A stretch of DNA of 22,263 bases from Candidatus Woesearchaeota archaeon (GCA_016203335.1 JACQNA010000056.1:1-22263), one strand, 5' to 3'. Positions 6,109 through 13,677 are shown, counted from the first letter of the stretch. Program-made: numbers and translations. Notes: a model not told the origin generated them from the letters alone.

Positions 6109-6942
6109 ATGCATCTTATTCTGCTGTGCCTTGCGCTCATCGCCGCCTGTGGGAAGAATCCGGCGGGCATCGACCCAAGAGCTGATGTTGTGGCGAGCAA
6201 ACACATTGAGAACAGGCTCTCCTATGTCGAGGTTGTTGACTATCGTGATACCCCTGACCGGGAGCTTGATGCTGCGGCAGCATCGCGCATTGCTGCGTTT
6301 TCCTCGTTCTACTACAACGGCGCCATCACACCGAATACCATGAGCTACCAGGGGAAGCTCTACTGGCTGGGCATGACCTACCGCTATACCAAGATAGTGG
6401 CAGACTCTGTCTTGGTGGAGCTCGTGGACAATCGGACAGACCCAACGAGATACCAGGGGTTTTATCATCGGGAAACAGTGCTCCGGAAGGTTGAATATCC
6501 AACCAAAAAAGAGCTGGATGCCAAACTCAGTTGGGTGAGCTTTGGTGACCAGCCGGCTGTGGAGTATGTTCCTCTCCCACGGTACACTGCTTTCTTCGGG
6601 TACTACGCCGTTGATGTTGTTGACGTTCCGGAAACCCCGGAGCTGCTGGAGCGCCTCAAGGCGGCAAACGAGAATCCATGGATGAGACTAGACAGCGTCA
6701 GGTACGAGATCGCCTACCTCAAGAACCAGGACGGAACCATCATCCATTCGCCGACAGGAGAAAAGATGGTGAATGGCATCACGGTCAGGGCGCTCGGCTC
6801 CAGCTCCGGCAGCAGCTCAACAGACCACATCGCCCTCTATTTCATCGCAGCGGGGATCGGCGAACTCCCGGGAAAAATAGTCATCACTCGGGGGGGACTT
6901 GATGGCTCTCCGCCGGATACCCTAGAAATCGTCTGGCGGTGA
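6109..6942 (+). CDS. lipoprotein, secreted and membrane-anchored
   Basis: The 277-residue protein starts at ATG 6109 after AGAAAGGAG. An upstream in-frame GTG at 6088 overlaps the ribosome site and was not chosen. The N-terminus is a hydrophobic signal ending in the lipobox LIAAC, so C14 is probably lipidated and the mature protein sits outside the cytoplasmic membrane. The mature chain is rich in beta-strand patterns and aromatic residues (SFYYNGAIT, YWLGMTYRYT, TAFFGYYAVDVVDV). A Ser/Gly linker is at about 228-237 (GSSSGSSS), and the chain ends in a strand-rich segment. No enzyme motif was recognised. It may be a surface or adhesion component together with the other membrane proteins. Confidence 0.75.
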   Translation: MHLILLCLALIAACGKNPAGIDPRADVVASKHIENRLSYVEVVDYRDTPDRELDAAAASRIAAFSSFYYNGAITPNTMSYQGKLYWLGMTYRYTKIVADSVLVELVDNRTDPTRYQGFYHRETVLRKVEYPTKKELDAKLSWVSFGDQPAVEYVPLPRYTAFFGYYAVDVVDVPETPELLERLKAANENPWMRLDSVRYEIAYLKNQDGTIIHSPTGEKMVNGITVRALGSSSGSSSTDHIALYFIAAGIGELPGKIVITRGGLDGSPPDTLEIVWR

Positions 6943-6969
6943 TTTCAAACCACATCATGGAGATGAATC

Positions 6970-7176
6970 ATGTTCGGCTTACCGAGTGAGGTCGTTACCC
7001 CTCTCATCTTTGTTGTTCTTGGCGCAATTGGGACGTATTACTTCCTCGAATTCATCACGTCCCTTTCGGACATCCCCAAAAAGCTGTCTGAGATCAACCG
7101 CACACTGGTGAAAATCGCCAACAGACTTGAGGGCGCAGAGCCAGCTGAAGAAGAAGAGCGTTCTCGGGAGGAATAA
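6970..7176 (+). CDS. single-span membrane protein with charged coil
   Basis: A 68-residue protein starting at ATG 6970, with a weak ribosome site (TGGAGATG). One membrane helix lies at about 8-27. It is followed by an amphipathic helix (IPKKLSEINRTLVKIANRLEG) and a very acidic tail (AEEEERSREE). The design resembles small membrane-anchored coiled-coil proteins. A 146-base gap with nested hairpins follows. Confidence 0.65.
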   Translation: MFGLPSEVVTPLIFVVLGAIGTYYFLEFITSLSDIPKKLSEINRTLVKIANRLEGAEPAEEEERSREE

Positions 7177-7198
7177 TTCAGTGGCGGCATAACAACAT

Positions 7199-7292
7199 CC
7201 AGCCCCTGCGGGTTGGCAGCAGCACAGGCTCTGCGATGACCCTGTAACTCTGCATCCCCCAAACTGCAGAAGGCGAGCGGAGCCTGTGCTGC
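7199..7292 (+). other. nested hairpins in leader of the 7323 gene
   Basis: CCAGCCC (7199-7205) pairs with GGGTTGG (7210-7216) around a four-base loop. Immediately after it, 7219-7231 pairs perfectly with 7280-7292 (13 bp, GC rich). This encloses a smaller hairpin (7249-7254 with 7265-7270). The structure ends about 20 bases before the ribosome site of the gene at 7323, where it could act as a terminator/attenuator, an RNA processing site or a small RNA. No known riboswitch was recognised and no reading frame is convincing here. Confidence 0.5.
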
Positions 7293-7322
7293 AATATTTC
7301 ACTAACGAAGAAAGGAAACACC

Positions 7323-8036
7323 ATGCAACAGAACCTGCTGGAAACCGTCATCCTCGAGGTGGAGAATCAGCCGCTTATTGCTGCAGCGGCACAGACTCTC
7401 GCCTTCGGGAAGAGACAAATCGTTCTTGGAGAAGCCAGGGACGTGCTCCAGAATCCTGACGCAACACGTTCTGGTGTTCCCGGAGCAATCTATGACGCAT
7501 ACCGCAGAGGGCTGGCCTCAGCCTGCGCTGACGTCGTGCTGGTCAAGATCACTGGCGACATTCCGGCTGTCCCACTCATCCGGCGGAAAAAGCCACCATT
7601 CCAGGATTGCTGGTGGCTGATGGGGGGCAGCATCTTCACTCATCGCCCCATTCACCAGTTCCTGCTCTGGAAGGCGCTCGCTGAGACCGGAATTGAGCGG
7701 AATGTGAATGTTGAGCAATTCGTGGAGAAGCACAACCTGCAGGACGAGGATTGCTCTCTCGCCGGCATCAGCATCATCGGCTGCTTGGGTGTCTGTCGAA
7801 CCGTTGCCGAGGACATGGAGGGAACAGGCAGGGTCTGCGACACCATCAACCTGTGCTACCTCGGACTGGTGCAGCGGGAGTACACACTCTTCCCTGACAA
7901 GGATCACACTGATGTCCAATGGCTCTCGGGCATTCTGCCGGGCAGCTGCAACCACTGGTATCCGGAATGGGCGGCACGGAAAGCCTTAGCCATCGTCAAT
8001 GTTGCGGTAGGGCGGGCAGCGATGCTGGCTGTTTAG
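7323..8036 (+). CDS. Nudix-like protein with degenerate active site
   Basis: A 237-residue protein starting at ATG 7323 with ribosome site GAAAGGAAA. Residues 70-175 follow a Nudix-like order: strand VVLVKITG, then PAVPLIRRKKPPFQDCWWLMGG (like the R-x-W-x-x-P-G-G entry of Nudix domains). Next comes a helix ending in AETGI at 120-124, which matches only the end of the Nudix box (EExGU). Most metal-binding glutamates are absent. Later parts (NLCYLGLVQREYTLFPDKDHTDVQWLS) resemble the Nudix strand-loop that precedes a WxS/E motif. Hydrolase activity is doubtful, and a nucleotide-binding role is possible. The assignment is an inference from pattern, without a search. Confidence 0.6.
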   Translation: MQQNLLETVILEVENQPLIAAAAQTLAFGKRQIVLGEARDVLQNPDATRSGVPGAIYDAYRRGLASACADVVLVKITGDIPAVPLIRRKKPPFQDCWWLMGGSIFTHRPIHQFLLWKALAETGIERNVNVEQFVEKHNLQDEDCSLAGISIIGCLGVCRTVAEDMEGTGRVCDTINLCYLGLVQREYTLFPDKDHTDVQWLSGILPGSCNHWYPEWAARKALAIVNVAVGRAAMLAV

Positions 8037-8099
8037 GGACACAGCGCCATCCACTTCCGTAACACCACCTATCCACTTTTTTTCTGAAAGGACATTGCC

Positions 8100-9011
8100 A
8101 TGAAACCCATGAAGCTCTCCAGCACCATCGTCGCCTGCTTCGTTGGAGGAGCAGTCTGCACGCTTGTTGCCCTGCTCTGCGCCCCTGCCTACTGGTGGCT
8201 GGGCCTGCTGGCGGGATTCTCCGCAGGCTACATCAGCGGCGATTTCGGAGAAGTGCTCCGGGCAGTTCCGGTTGCGCTCAGTCGTGCATGGAAGCAGACA
8301 GACCAGGGAATCCGCAAGGCAGCGGCAGCCGCAAGGGAATTCTTCCGGAAGCCGCATGAGGTGCTCTACCCCGGGCTGGTGGTCGGCGTGCCTCTGGCAG
8401 CCTATGTTTTCTCGCTGCTTTATGCCGATATCCAGAGGGGCATCCTCACAGGCGAGGTCGATGATATGAGCCGGGCATCAGTAATGTATCTTATCAGCAG
8501 CGTGATCGCATCCGGGGTGGTACCTTGTTGCACCATCCTGCTCCAGATGCTCCTGGCATTCATCGGCTGCAGGAAGGAGCGGCGCTTCTGGTATCCTTTT
8601 TTGGTGGTTGTAGAAGGGTTTTTCCCGAGGCTCGTGGACAAAGGGTTGAGTCCGGCTGCACTCACCTACCGCAACTACCTCCGCTGGATGGCCAAGGGAG
8701 TGCTCTTCTCCATGCTCTTCATCATCAGGTTCTTTGCCTGGGCGCTGTGGAAGGAAGCTGTGTGCTTCCTCTGCCGCTTCCTCTACAACCTCTTCATCCT
8801 GCTCCACAGCGAGAAGCGCCTGATGTGGGGAGTGGACTCAGCAATTGGCGGAGGGACTGCCTACCTCTGGCTTGCCGCGTCCGCAGAAACATCCCTGGAG
8901 CTGGCGCTGCTGGTCGTCTTCGGCGGCATCATCGGAGCGGCATTCGGCACCCTGAACAGGGAGCTGTTTGTTGTCCGGCTGCGCCTCGCGCCAGTGAGGT
9001 TGTGGGAATAA
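8100..9011 (+). CDS. polytopic membrane protein
   Basis: A 303-residue protein starting at ATG 8100 with ribosome site TGAAAGGA. Hydrophobic regions lie at about 8-45 (likely two helices), 91-108, 128-155, 199-236 and 246-282. A basic cytoplasmic-looking loop lies between about 60 and 88 and another at 157-165. The last region contains Gly-rich packing motifs (IGGGTAYLW, VFGGIIGAAFG). No transporter signature was identified. It is the largest membrane protein of the train and may be a scaffold for the many small membrane partners. Confidence 0.75.
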   Translation: MKPMKLSSTIVACFVGGAVCTLVALLCAPAYWWLGLLAGFSAGYISGDFGEVLRAVPVALSRAWKQTDQGIRKAAAAAREFFRKPHEVLYPGLVVGVPLAAYVFSLLYADIQRGILTGEVDDMSRASVMYLISSVIASGVVPCCTILLQMLLAFIGCRKERRFWYPFLVVVEGFFPRLVDKGLSPAALTYRNYLRWMAKGVLFSMLFIIRFFAWALWKEAVCFLCRFLYNLFILLHSEKRLMWGVDSAIGGGTAYLWLAASAETSLELALLVVFGGIIGAAFGTLNRELFVVRLRLAPVRLWE

Positions 9012-9083
9012 TCATCTGCTGCACCGGGCGGATGTACAGCTAAGGCCCGGCAAACCCCGTTCATTAACCGAGGAGTACCTGTC

Positions 9084-9302
9084 ATGAAGTCGTTCAGAAT
9101 ACTCCAACCCTTCCCCTCATGGCCATCCCCCAATCGTCGCTCTATCACGGCGAAAGTGTTCACGGTAATCAAGAAGGGAATTGGCTATGGGTGTGTGCTG
9201 GCGATTGTCATCTCGTGGACAGCGCACCACTCGATCTTTTGGGCCATTGTTCACGGGTTCTTCTCGTGGTTGTACGTGATGTACTACGCCATCATGCGCT
9301 GA
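9084..9302 (+). CDS. small two-helix membrane protein
   Basis: A 72-residue protein starting at ATG 9084 with ribosome site CGAGGAG. Residues 1-31 are basic and Pro/Ser rich. Two hydrophobic segments follow at about 32-48 and 50-70, with many aromatic residues (WAIVHGFFSWLYVMYY). The TGA is followed at once by a long inverted repeat. Function unknown. Confidence 0.65.
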   Translation: MKSFRILQPFPSWPSPNRRSITAKVFTVIKKGIGYGCVLAIVISWTAHHSIFWAIVHGFFSWLYVMYYAIMR

Positions 9303-9309
9303 GCCATCG

Positions 9310-9418
9310 GCGGCGTGCGGCGCCATCGTTTCACTCGGGCTGCCCGGTGCACTCACTCCCTACGGTCGTTCGGCAGTTCACGCAAGCGTGAACAAGACCC
9401 ATCCCCGCCGCACGCCGC
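9310..9418 (+). other. 13-bp GC-rich inverted repeat enclosing a second hairpin
   Basis: The arms at 9310-9322 and 9406-9418 are perfectly complementary (13 bp, almost all G/C). Inside, 9376-9383 pairs with 9386-9393, and CGGG/CCCG near 9335-9346 can form a small stem. It fills the gap between the genes at 9084 and 9474, and no coding is seen. It could be a structured RNA, an mRNA processing or stability element, or a repeat-type element. There is no T-tract for an intrinsic terminator. Confidence 0.5.
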
Positions 9419-9473
9419 TTCTGGCGCAATCTGAAGCTTCTGGAAAAAACAACCAATGGAAGGAGAAACTGCC

Positions 9474-10028
9474 ATGATTCTTATCCTGCTGTGCGTGGCC
9501 TCGATACTCTTCGGAGTAGGGCTGGTGATGCGAGATGAATACGTTGCGCGGAAAAAGCTGAAACAGCGGAGAAGGGCAAAAGCTGGAGAATTCGCGACGA
9601 CGGAAGAATCTGCTGCAGGAGCGGGTTTCTTTATCGCCGGGCTTATCTTTCTGTTCATCCTGGGCGTTATCGTCCCCTGGGTATCGTGGGAATGGTATCT
9701 GGACCATCGGGCGTTCTATGACGCGACCAGGGAGCAATACGCCTCTGCGATCGGGATGTACCAAGACAGGGCTGTGCTGGAAATCAGGCCTTCGACGATC
9801 ACCTTCAATGAATTGCGATACGAAGGCTACCAGCACAACATCGCCAGGCTCATCGATGAGCTGCGGGAAAGGGTCGTTGCATACAACGAGGGCATTGTCA
9901 AGAAGCGGCGGCGGGATGCCAATCCGTTCTTCAGCTGGATGATCATCGCGCCGGACGACGACATGAAGCTCATTGAGCTGCGCATTCAAGGGGAAGTAAA
10001 TCCGCAGGCTGGCAATCGGGCAGAATAA
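9474..10028 (+). CDS. two-span membrane protein with soluble C-terminal domain
   Basis: The start is ATG 9474, placed after GGAAGGAG. The 184-residue protein has membrane segments at about 1-19 and 50-72, separated by a basic loop (ARKKLKQRRRAK). The C-terminal 110 residues are soluble. They include a helical segment with LIDELRERVVAYNEGIVKKRRR, faintly like the helical bundles of LemA-type proteins, and end with an acidic patch and strand. The family assignment is not secure. Confidence 0.7.
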   Translation: MILILLCVASILFGVGLVMRDEYVARKKLKQRRRAKAGEFATTEESAAGAGFFIAGLIFLFILGVIVPWVSWEWYLDHRAFYDATREQYASAIGMYQDRAVLEIRPSTITFNELRYEGYQHNIARLIDELRERVVAYNEGIVKKRRRDANPFFSWMIIAPDDDMKLIELRIQGEVNPQAGNRAE

Positions 10029-10081
10029 ACCAGACCGATGCGCAGAACCGTACATCACTGTTAATCTGAAAGGCAACCGCC

Positions 10082-10732
10082 ATGGAACTCTCTGAGATGA
10101 CCAAACTGCCCACGAAAGCGGGCAAAGCAGTGCTGAAGCTTGCACATAAATACACCTACCCCGAGCTCGCCAACGGCACCATCACCCTGCCGAAGTGGAG
10201 AGGTAACAAGTTCTTCCCTCTCCGTCGGGGCAGGCAGTTTCTGTTCGTGGACAACACTGTGAACAACACTCTTAGCGCATTCTACTGGTTCGGCGGCACT
10301 GACGAGCAGCCGTTCCTGACCGAGGTGACGAAGGTGGCCGCCGAGGCATTAATCGACGGAGGCGAGGCTGCCTTCTTTGCCGCGCTCAAGCCGCAGACCA
10401 TTCACGATCTGGAGAAGAAACTCCATGCCCCCTCCCGCCGCCAGGGCGACATCTTCATCATGCCGTTGCCCTTCGGCTGGGACGCGTTGCAGCGCTCCCT
10501 GGATGATTTCGGCATCCGGGTAGAGGATAAGGAACTGGTAGCTGCCACTGAGGTGCCGGTGTTCGGAACCTCTCACGTGCTCACCGGCAAGATCCTTGAT
10601 GATGTCTACCACGACTCCCACGGAGAACCAGTGATCATCGCCAGCGGCAGGCTCACTGCCCCGAATCACCGGGCCAGGAGACTCAAGGGACCGAACCTCC
10701 TCATGCAGGCAGTGAACATCAAAGGCGACTGA
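10082..10732 (+). CDS. hypothetical soluble protein
   Basis: A 216-residue protein starting at ATG 10082 with ribosome site CTGAAAGG. The N-terminal 60 residues are basic. The C-terminal part begins with RRQGDIFIMPLP and continues with FGTSHVLTG and ASGRLTAPNHRARRL. This pattern (QGD...GTSH...G-L-P-NH) recalls a small beta-rich family seen in phage and plasmid proteins, but I cannot name it with confidence. Conserved-looking His and Asp residues (H174, H187-D188) might be catalytic or structural. There is no signal peptide. A hairpin and a tRNA gene follow directly. Confidence 0.65.
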   Translation: MELSEMTKLPTKAGKAVLKLAHKYTYPELANGTITLPKWRGNKFFPLRRGRQFLFVDNTVNNTLSAFYWFGGTDEQPFLTEVTKVAAEALIDGGEAAFFAALKPQTIHDLEKKLHAPSRRQGDIFIMPLPFGWDALQRSLDDFGIRVEDKELVAATEVPVFGTSHVLTGKILDDVYHDSHGEPVIIASGRLTAPNHRARRLKGPNLLMQAVNIKGD

Positions 10733-10739
10733 ACAACCC

Positions 10740-10794
10740 GCAGCGTGGGCGCTCGTGCTGAATCGCATACAGCAAGCAAGGGCGCCCATGCTGC
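10740..10794 (+). other. 13-bp stem-loop between CDS and tRNA
   Basis: GCAGCGTGGGCGC at 10740-10752 pairs with 10782-10794 (13 pairs, one G-U) around a 29-base loop. It begins seven bases after the stop codon of the 10082 gene and ends 39 bases before the tRNA. It may terminate or stabilise the upstream message, or separate it from the tRNA transcript. There is no clear T-tract. Confidence 0.5.
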
Positions 10795-10833
10795 CATCCA
10801 ACAGAAGCACGCAGTGAGATCCGCGTGTCTTCA

Positions 10834-10908
10834 GCGGGCGTAGCTCCAACTGGATAGAGCGCCGGACTCCAAATCCGGATGCTGCAGGTTCGAGTCCTGC
10901 CGCCCGCG
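10834..10908 (+). tRNA. tRNA-Trp (CCA anticodon)
   Basis: The 75-base cloverleaf is complete. The acceptor is GCGGGCG with CGCCCGC, the D-stem GCTC with GAGC, and the anticodon stem CCGGA with TCCGG around CTCCAAA, giving anticodon CCA. The variable loop has five bases, and the T-stem GCAGG/CCTGC encloses TTCGAGT. No intron is present. The discriminator base is G, as in bacterial tRNA-Trp (archaea and eukaryotes usually have A). CCA is not encoded at the 3' end (CAAC follows). No TATA box is obvious upstream, so it may be processed from a longer transcript. tRNA genes in such gene trains are typical of large phages and plasmids, and also serve as integration sites. Confidence 0.95.
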
Positions 10909-10959
10909 CAACACGACGATATCACTAGGTTTATACAACCGTAAATCCAAGGAGGCACC

Positions 10960-11109
10960 ATGCTGGACTTCGTGATTGACCTCCTGCTCAGCGCGCTCCG
11001 GGAGAGGGAAGACGAGCATACCCTCAGGTGCCGCCAGCAGGAGGAGAAGACTGATATGCGCGTGCTGATCATTGCCGTAATCATCGTGACCGTGCTGGTG
11101 CTCTGCTGA
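10960..11109 (+). CDS. tiny membrane protein (49 residues)
   Basis: The frame starts at ATG 10960, five bases after the strong ribosome site AAGGAGG, and ends at TGA 11107-11109. Residues 1-31 are amphipathic and charged (LRERED, RCRQQEEK). Residues 33-48 form a single hydrophobic helix (VLIIAVIIVTVLVLC). A TATA-like sequence (TTTATAC) lies near 10930. The next gene starts 27 bases downstream. Function unknown. Confidence 0.65.
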   Translation: MLDFVIDLLLSALREREDEHTLRCRQQEEKTDMRVLIIAVIIVTVLVLC

Positions 11110-11135
11110 ATGCAGGGCTAGAAAGGGGAATTTCC

Positions 11136-11561
11136 ATGTCGGAATTTGTTGCGGATCTCTCAACCACGGTTTCCTTCTTCCTGCTCCTCATCATTTTCAA
11201 GGAAGGAATCTGGTATCCCATTTTCCGCCGTTTCAGCAATTCGTGGATTGGAGCACTTGTCAGCACAGCAGCACTAGGGGCAATCGCTGGAACACTCACT
11301 TTACTTACCGACTGGTTCATCCCGTCATTATCCGTGTTTATACACCAGCGCCCGTTTCCGTCCAAGGGATTATGGTCGATCGCAGTCATCGGAATGACGG
11401 GGGGTGTCTGCGTCATCTACTCCATCTGCAACGATCTCATCGACATCCGGAAGGGAAGAATCCAGGCAAGCAGCATGTCCTGGCGGTATTTTACCGTCAT
11501 ATTCCTGATTGGTATTGGATTCATAATCCTCAGCTTCCTGGACTACAACAACCTGCTCTAG
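11136..11561 (+). CDS. four-helix membrane protein
   Basis: A 141-residue protein starting at ATG 11136 with ribosome site GAAAGGGGA. Four hydrophobic segments lie at about 8-28, 37-61, 79-98 and 117-134. A short basic loop (DIRKGR) precedes the last helix, and the C-terminus (LDYNNLL) is short. No family was recognised. Confidence 0.7.
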   Translation: MSEFVADLSTTVSFFLLLIIFKEGIWYPIFRRFSNSWIGALVSTAALGAIAGTLTLLTDWFIPSLSVFIHQRPFPSKGLWSIAVIGMTGGVCVIYSICNDLIDIRKGRIQASSMSWRYFTVIFLIGIGFIILSFLDYNNLL

Positions 11562-11562
11562 G

Positions 11563-11649
11563 GTGCGATGGGTGTGGGAAAGGCCTGCATTCATCACGGC
11601 TATCTTTGTGGGAGGTATCGTCCTCTCACTAAACAAAAAGGAGGTGTGA
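11563..11649 (+). CDS. possible 28-residue membrane peptide
   Basis: A GTG-initiated frame runs between the genes at 11136 and 11651. It encodes a peptide with a single hydrophobic stretch (FITAIFVGGIVLSL) ending in NKKEV. No ribosome site precedes the GTG, but the frame could be reached by re-initiation, because the upstream stop codon is directly adjacent. Its stop overlaps the ribosome site of the next gene. Weakly supported. Confidence 0.25.
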   Translation: MRWVWERPAFITAIFVGGIVLSLNKKEV

Positions 11650-11650
11650 A

Positions 11651-12022
11651 ATGAAAGTCAGGATTCTGGTATTATTGCTCCTGATAGTGGCGATGGCAGT
11701 GATGGTCTTCTTTCCGTGGCCGTGGGCTGAACTGCCGCTTCCTCCAGCCCCACCGCCGCAGCAAAACTCAATAACCATGCCGACTCTGCCGCCAGCCCAA
11801 AGCCTGCTCACCTTCACCGCTGCGGGCTGCGTGCATCAGATGCCTGCCACAATCCTCTTTGGCGACGAGGAGATGCGCAGGCTGATGAGTACCTGGGAAT
11901 CTGCTTCCGACAGCACCAATAAGCACCTCGCGGAGCAGGAGCTCCACAGGTATCTTACCGGCACCTTCTACCGCGGCTCGTTCTGCCTTGGCCCTGCCGG
12001 CAGCCCGCAGACCATAAGATGA
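11651..12022 (+). CDS. signal-anchored small exported protein
   Basis: A 123-residue protein starting at ATG 11651 with ribosome site AAAAAGGAGGT. A basic N-terminus (KVR) and a hydrophobic helix at about 4-24 act as a signal anchor or signal peptide. A Pro-rich linker follows (LPLPPAPPP). The soluble part is helical around 70-105, with two cysteines (C60, C112) that could form a disulfide outside the cell. Function unknown. Confidence 0.7.
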   Translation: MKVRILVLLLLIVAMAVMVFFPWPWAELPLPPAPPPQQNSITMPTLPPAQSLLTFTAAGCVHQMPATILFGDEEMRRLMSTWESASDSTNKHLAEQELHRYLTGTFYRGSFCLGPAGSPQTIR

Positions 12023-12058
12023 CCGCCGAGTGCCCTCAGCAATAGAAAGGAAAGCGTC

Positions 12059-12661
12059 ATGCACCACCACGTCGCGCAGGACAGCTTCTGGCGCTATGAT
12101 GAGGTGGCGGGCAGGTTTGTCGTCGATCTGTTCTTTCCCGGGGTGCACCTGCATGACTACATCCCCTGCCTTGCCAACCCGGTGATTGTTTACCGAGTGG
12201 TTGGCAAACACGGTGCTGCCACCTGCGCCAGCCGCCATGATGCCGAGCTGCTACAATGGTCGCTCCAACAAAGGGAGGGCATTGCCGCAAAGATTAAAGT
12301 AGTAGGCGAGTTGCCGGCAGGCGCCTTCCGGGTGGTGCAGCACGACAAAGGCAACTGGTCAATCATTCCGAAGGATGATAGCTCCCCTGGACTATTCCTG
12401 ATGTGCGGAACATCCCATTTTCCGGATTCGCAATACGGACTCCTGCGAAACCTGCTCAGCTGCACCCTGGTCGTCGTATCCAAGCTCCGCACCAACCGGA
12501 AAGCAAGGACAGAAGTCGCTGCCTTGCTCAGCCCGGGGCAGGAGCTGCTCTTCCTCACTGACATCAACAAGGTGCTTCGCTATTCCTGGGATGGGCATGC
12601 AGTTGCAGTGGAGCAGCTTCCCCTTTGGCAGGTAACCAGAGATCGGCATTCACTCGTCTAA
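12059..12661 (+). CDS. hypothetical soluble protein
   Basis: A 200-residue protein starting at ATG 12059 with ribosome site GAAAGGAAA. It opens with MHHHVAQDSFWRYDE and has alternating strands and helices. Strands are visible at FVVDLFFPG, PVIVYRVVG, CTLVVVSKL and LLFLTDI, which suggests a compact alpha/beta domain of two halves. There is no signal peptide or membrane segment. No known catalytic motif was recognised. Confidence 0.65.
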   Translation: MHHHVAQDSFWRYDEVAGRFVVDLFFPGVHLHDYIPCLANPVIVYRVVGKHGAATCASRHDAELLQWSLQQREGIAAKIKVVGELPAGAFRVVQHDKGNWSIIPKDDSSPGLFLMCGTSHFPDSQYGLLRNLLSCTLVVVSKLRTNRKARTEVAALLSPGQELLFLTDINKVLRYSWDGHAVAVEQLPLWQVTRDRHSLV

Positions 12662-12701
12662 GCAGCGCCCCTCACCCACTCCCTAATAGAAAGGAGACCA
12701 T

Positions 12702-12989
12702 ATGATACGGTTGCTCATCATCGTCTGTTTCGTCTGCTGCCTGAGCACCAGCCAGGATGCAGGCGCTCTTCCACCGGCAGCGTTCAGCAGCCAGCAGGCA
12801 TCATCATCAACTGCAGATCCTGCACCGGCAGACAGCAGCACCGCGCAGAACACTGTTCGCAAACCGGAGAAGAAGCAGGAGCAGCACAGCAGCAAAACCA
12901 ACGAGCAGGGCAGCAAGCCATCCCTCATCCAACGCTACCTGCTCCTCATCATCGGAGCAGCAGAGCTTGCCATTTTCGAGCTGTTCTGA
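12702..12989 (+). CDS. exported protein with C-terminal membrane anchor
   Basis: A 95-residue protein starting at ATG 12702 with ribosome site GAAAGGAG. Residues 1-20 are a likely signal sequence (IRLLIIVCFVCCLSTSQ). The middle (25-75) is low-complexity and rich in Ser, Ala, Pro, Gln and Lys, as expected for an extended surface linker. Residues 78-95 form a C-terminal hydrophobic helix. The gene stops 12 bases before the next exported protein, suggesting a pair. Confidence 0.7.
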   Translation: MIRLLIIVCFVCCLSTSQDAGALPPAAFSSQQASSSTADPAPADSSTAQNTVRKPEKKQEQHSSKTNEQGSKPSLIQRYLLLIIGAAELAIFELF

Positions 12990-13001
12990 AGGAGGTGCAT
13001 C

Positions 13002-13409
13002 ATGCTGTACAAACTGGCAGTCATCCTCTACCTGCTGGCATCGGCAGCCACTGCCCAGCAGATTCCTGCTGCGCCGTCGGCAAGCGCGTATCTGGACACC
13101 ATCCTTACCCATGTGCCGCTGGAAAAAGCAAGGGTTGAGCAGGAATACCAAAAGTTGCTCACGGATGCAATGCAATTGCCGGATTCCACCAAGAACAAGG
13201 CAGTTGCTGCAGTGCACGAATGGCACGAGCGGAGCATGCGCCTGCTCACCGGCATTGATCAGCTGCTCACCGCCCTGCGGCAAGTCACCAGCGAGGACAG
13301 CCTGTTCTGGGCGCTGGACAAATTCATGGGCAGCATTGAAACGCAGCTCAATGATCCCGTGTTCCGCAGATCCCCTCTGCCCGATGCAGGGACCGGCAGC
13401 ACGCCGTAG
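13002..13409 (+). CDS. secreted helical protein
   Basis: A 135-residue protein starting at ATG 13002 with ribosome site GAAGGAGGT. An N-terminal signal peptide (about 1-18, ending ASAATA before QQ) is clear. The mature part is mostly helical with charged amphipathic segments (LEKARVEQEYQKLLTDAM, AAVHEWHERSMRLL). It has no cysteines. It forms a likely two-gene unit with the C-terminally anchored protein at 12702. A non-coding stretch of 321 bases follows. Confidence 0.75.
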   Translation: MLYKLAVILYLLASAATAQQIPAAPSASAYLDTILTHVPLEKARVEQEYQKLLTDAMQLPDSTKNKAVAAVHEWHERSMRLLTGIDQLLTALRQVTSEDSLFWALDKFMGSIETQLNDPVFRRSPLPDAGTGSTP

Positions 13410-13500
13410 AATACTCTGAGATGTGTAGTCAGCATGCGGTAATCTGAGTGCAACCCGTAAACGAACAAGGCATAACACAACAAGTCCACAAGGGCAAAGC

Positions 13501-13677
13501 CCGGCCTGAGTTGCTCGGGAGCTGCTGGATGCAAGCCATCGAAGCAAGGCGGAAGTAGTTCATCACAAGCCGGGCATCAAGCCGCAACTCTCCCCTCATG
13601 CCGGCTGCGGATAAAACGCCCCATACCAACCCTGCAGGGGCGGGAAATAGTGTTGCGTATCCTATTTCCTCCTGCAG
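13501..13677 (+). ncRNA. candidate structured RNA in 321-base gap
   Basis: The gap 13410-13730 has no convincing gene but two strong structures. First, 13501-13505, 13507-13509 and 13510-13514 pair with 13600-13604, 13596-13598 and 13584-13588. This encloses about 70 bases with a smaller hairpin (GATG/CATC). Second, 13632-13638 and 13643-13650 pair with 13671-13677 and 13662-13669, making 15 pairs with small bulges around an 11-base loop. The second ends about 35 bases before the ribosome site of the 13731 gene. This may be a small RNA, a leader element or a terminator. No Rfam-type family was recognised. Confidence 0.4.

Noticed and set aside
9474..10028. LemA-family protein
   Set aside because: Only the YNEGI segment is reminiscent. 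The N-terminal layout with two separated membrane helices and the missing core motifs do not support the family.
13570..13604. Resemblance to the 16S rRNA segment around GCAACTC...CCCTCATG
   Set aside because: The similarity covers fewer than 20 bases with mismatches and an insertion, and the surrounding 16S helices are absent. A match of this quality is expected by chance in a window this long.
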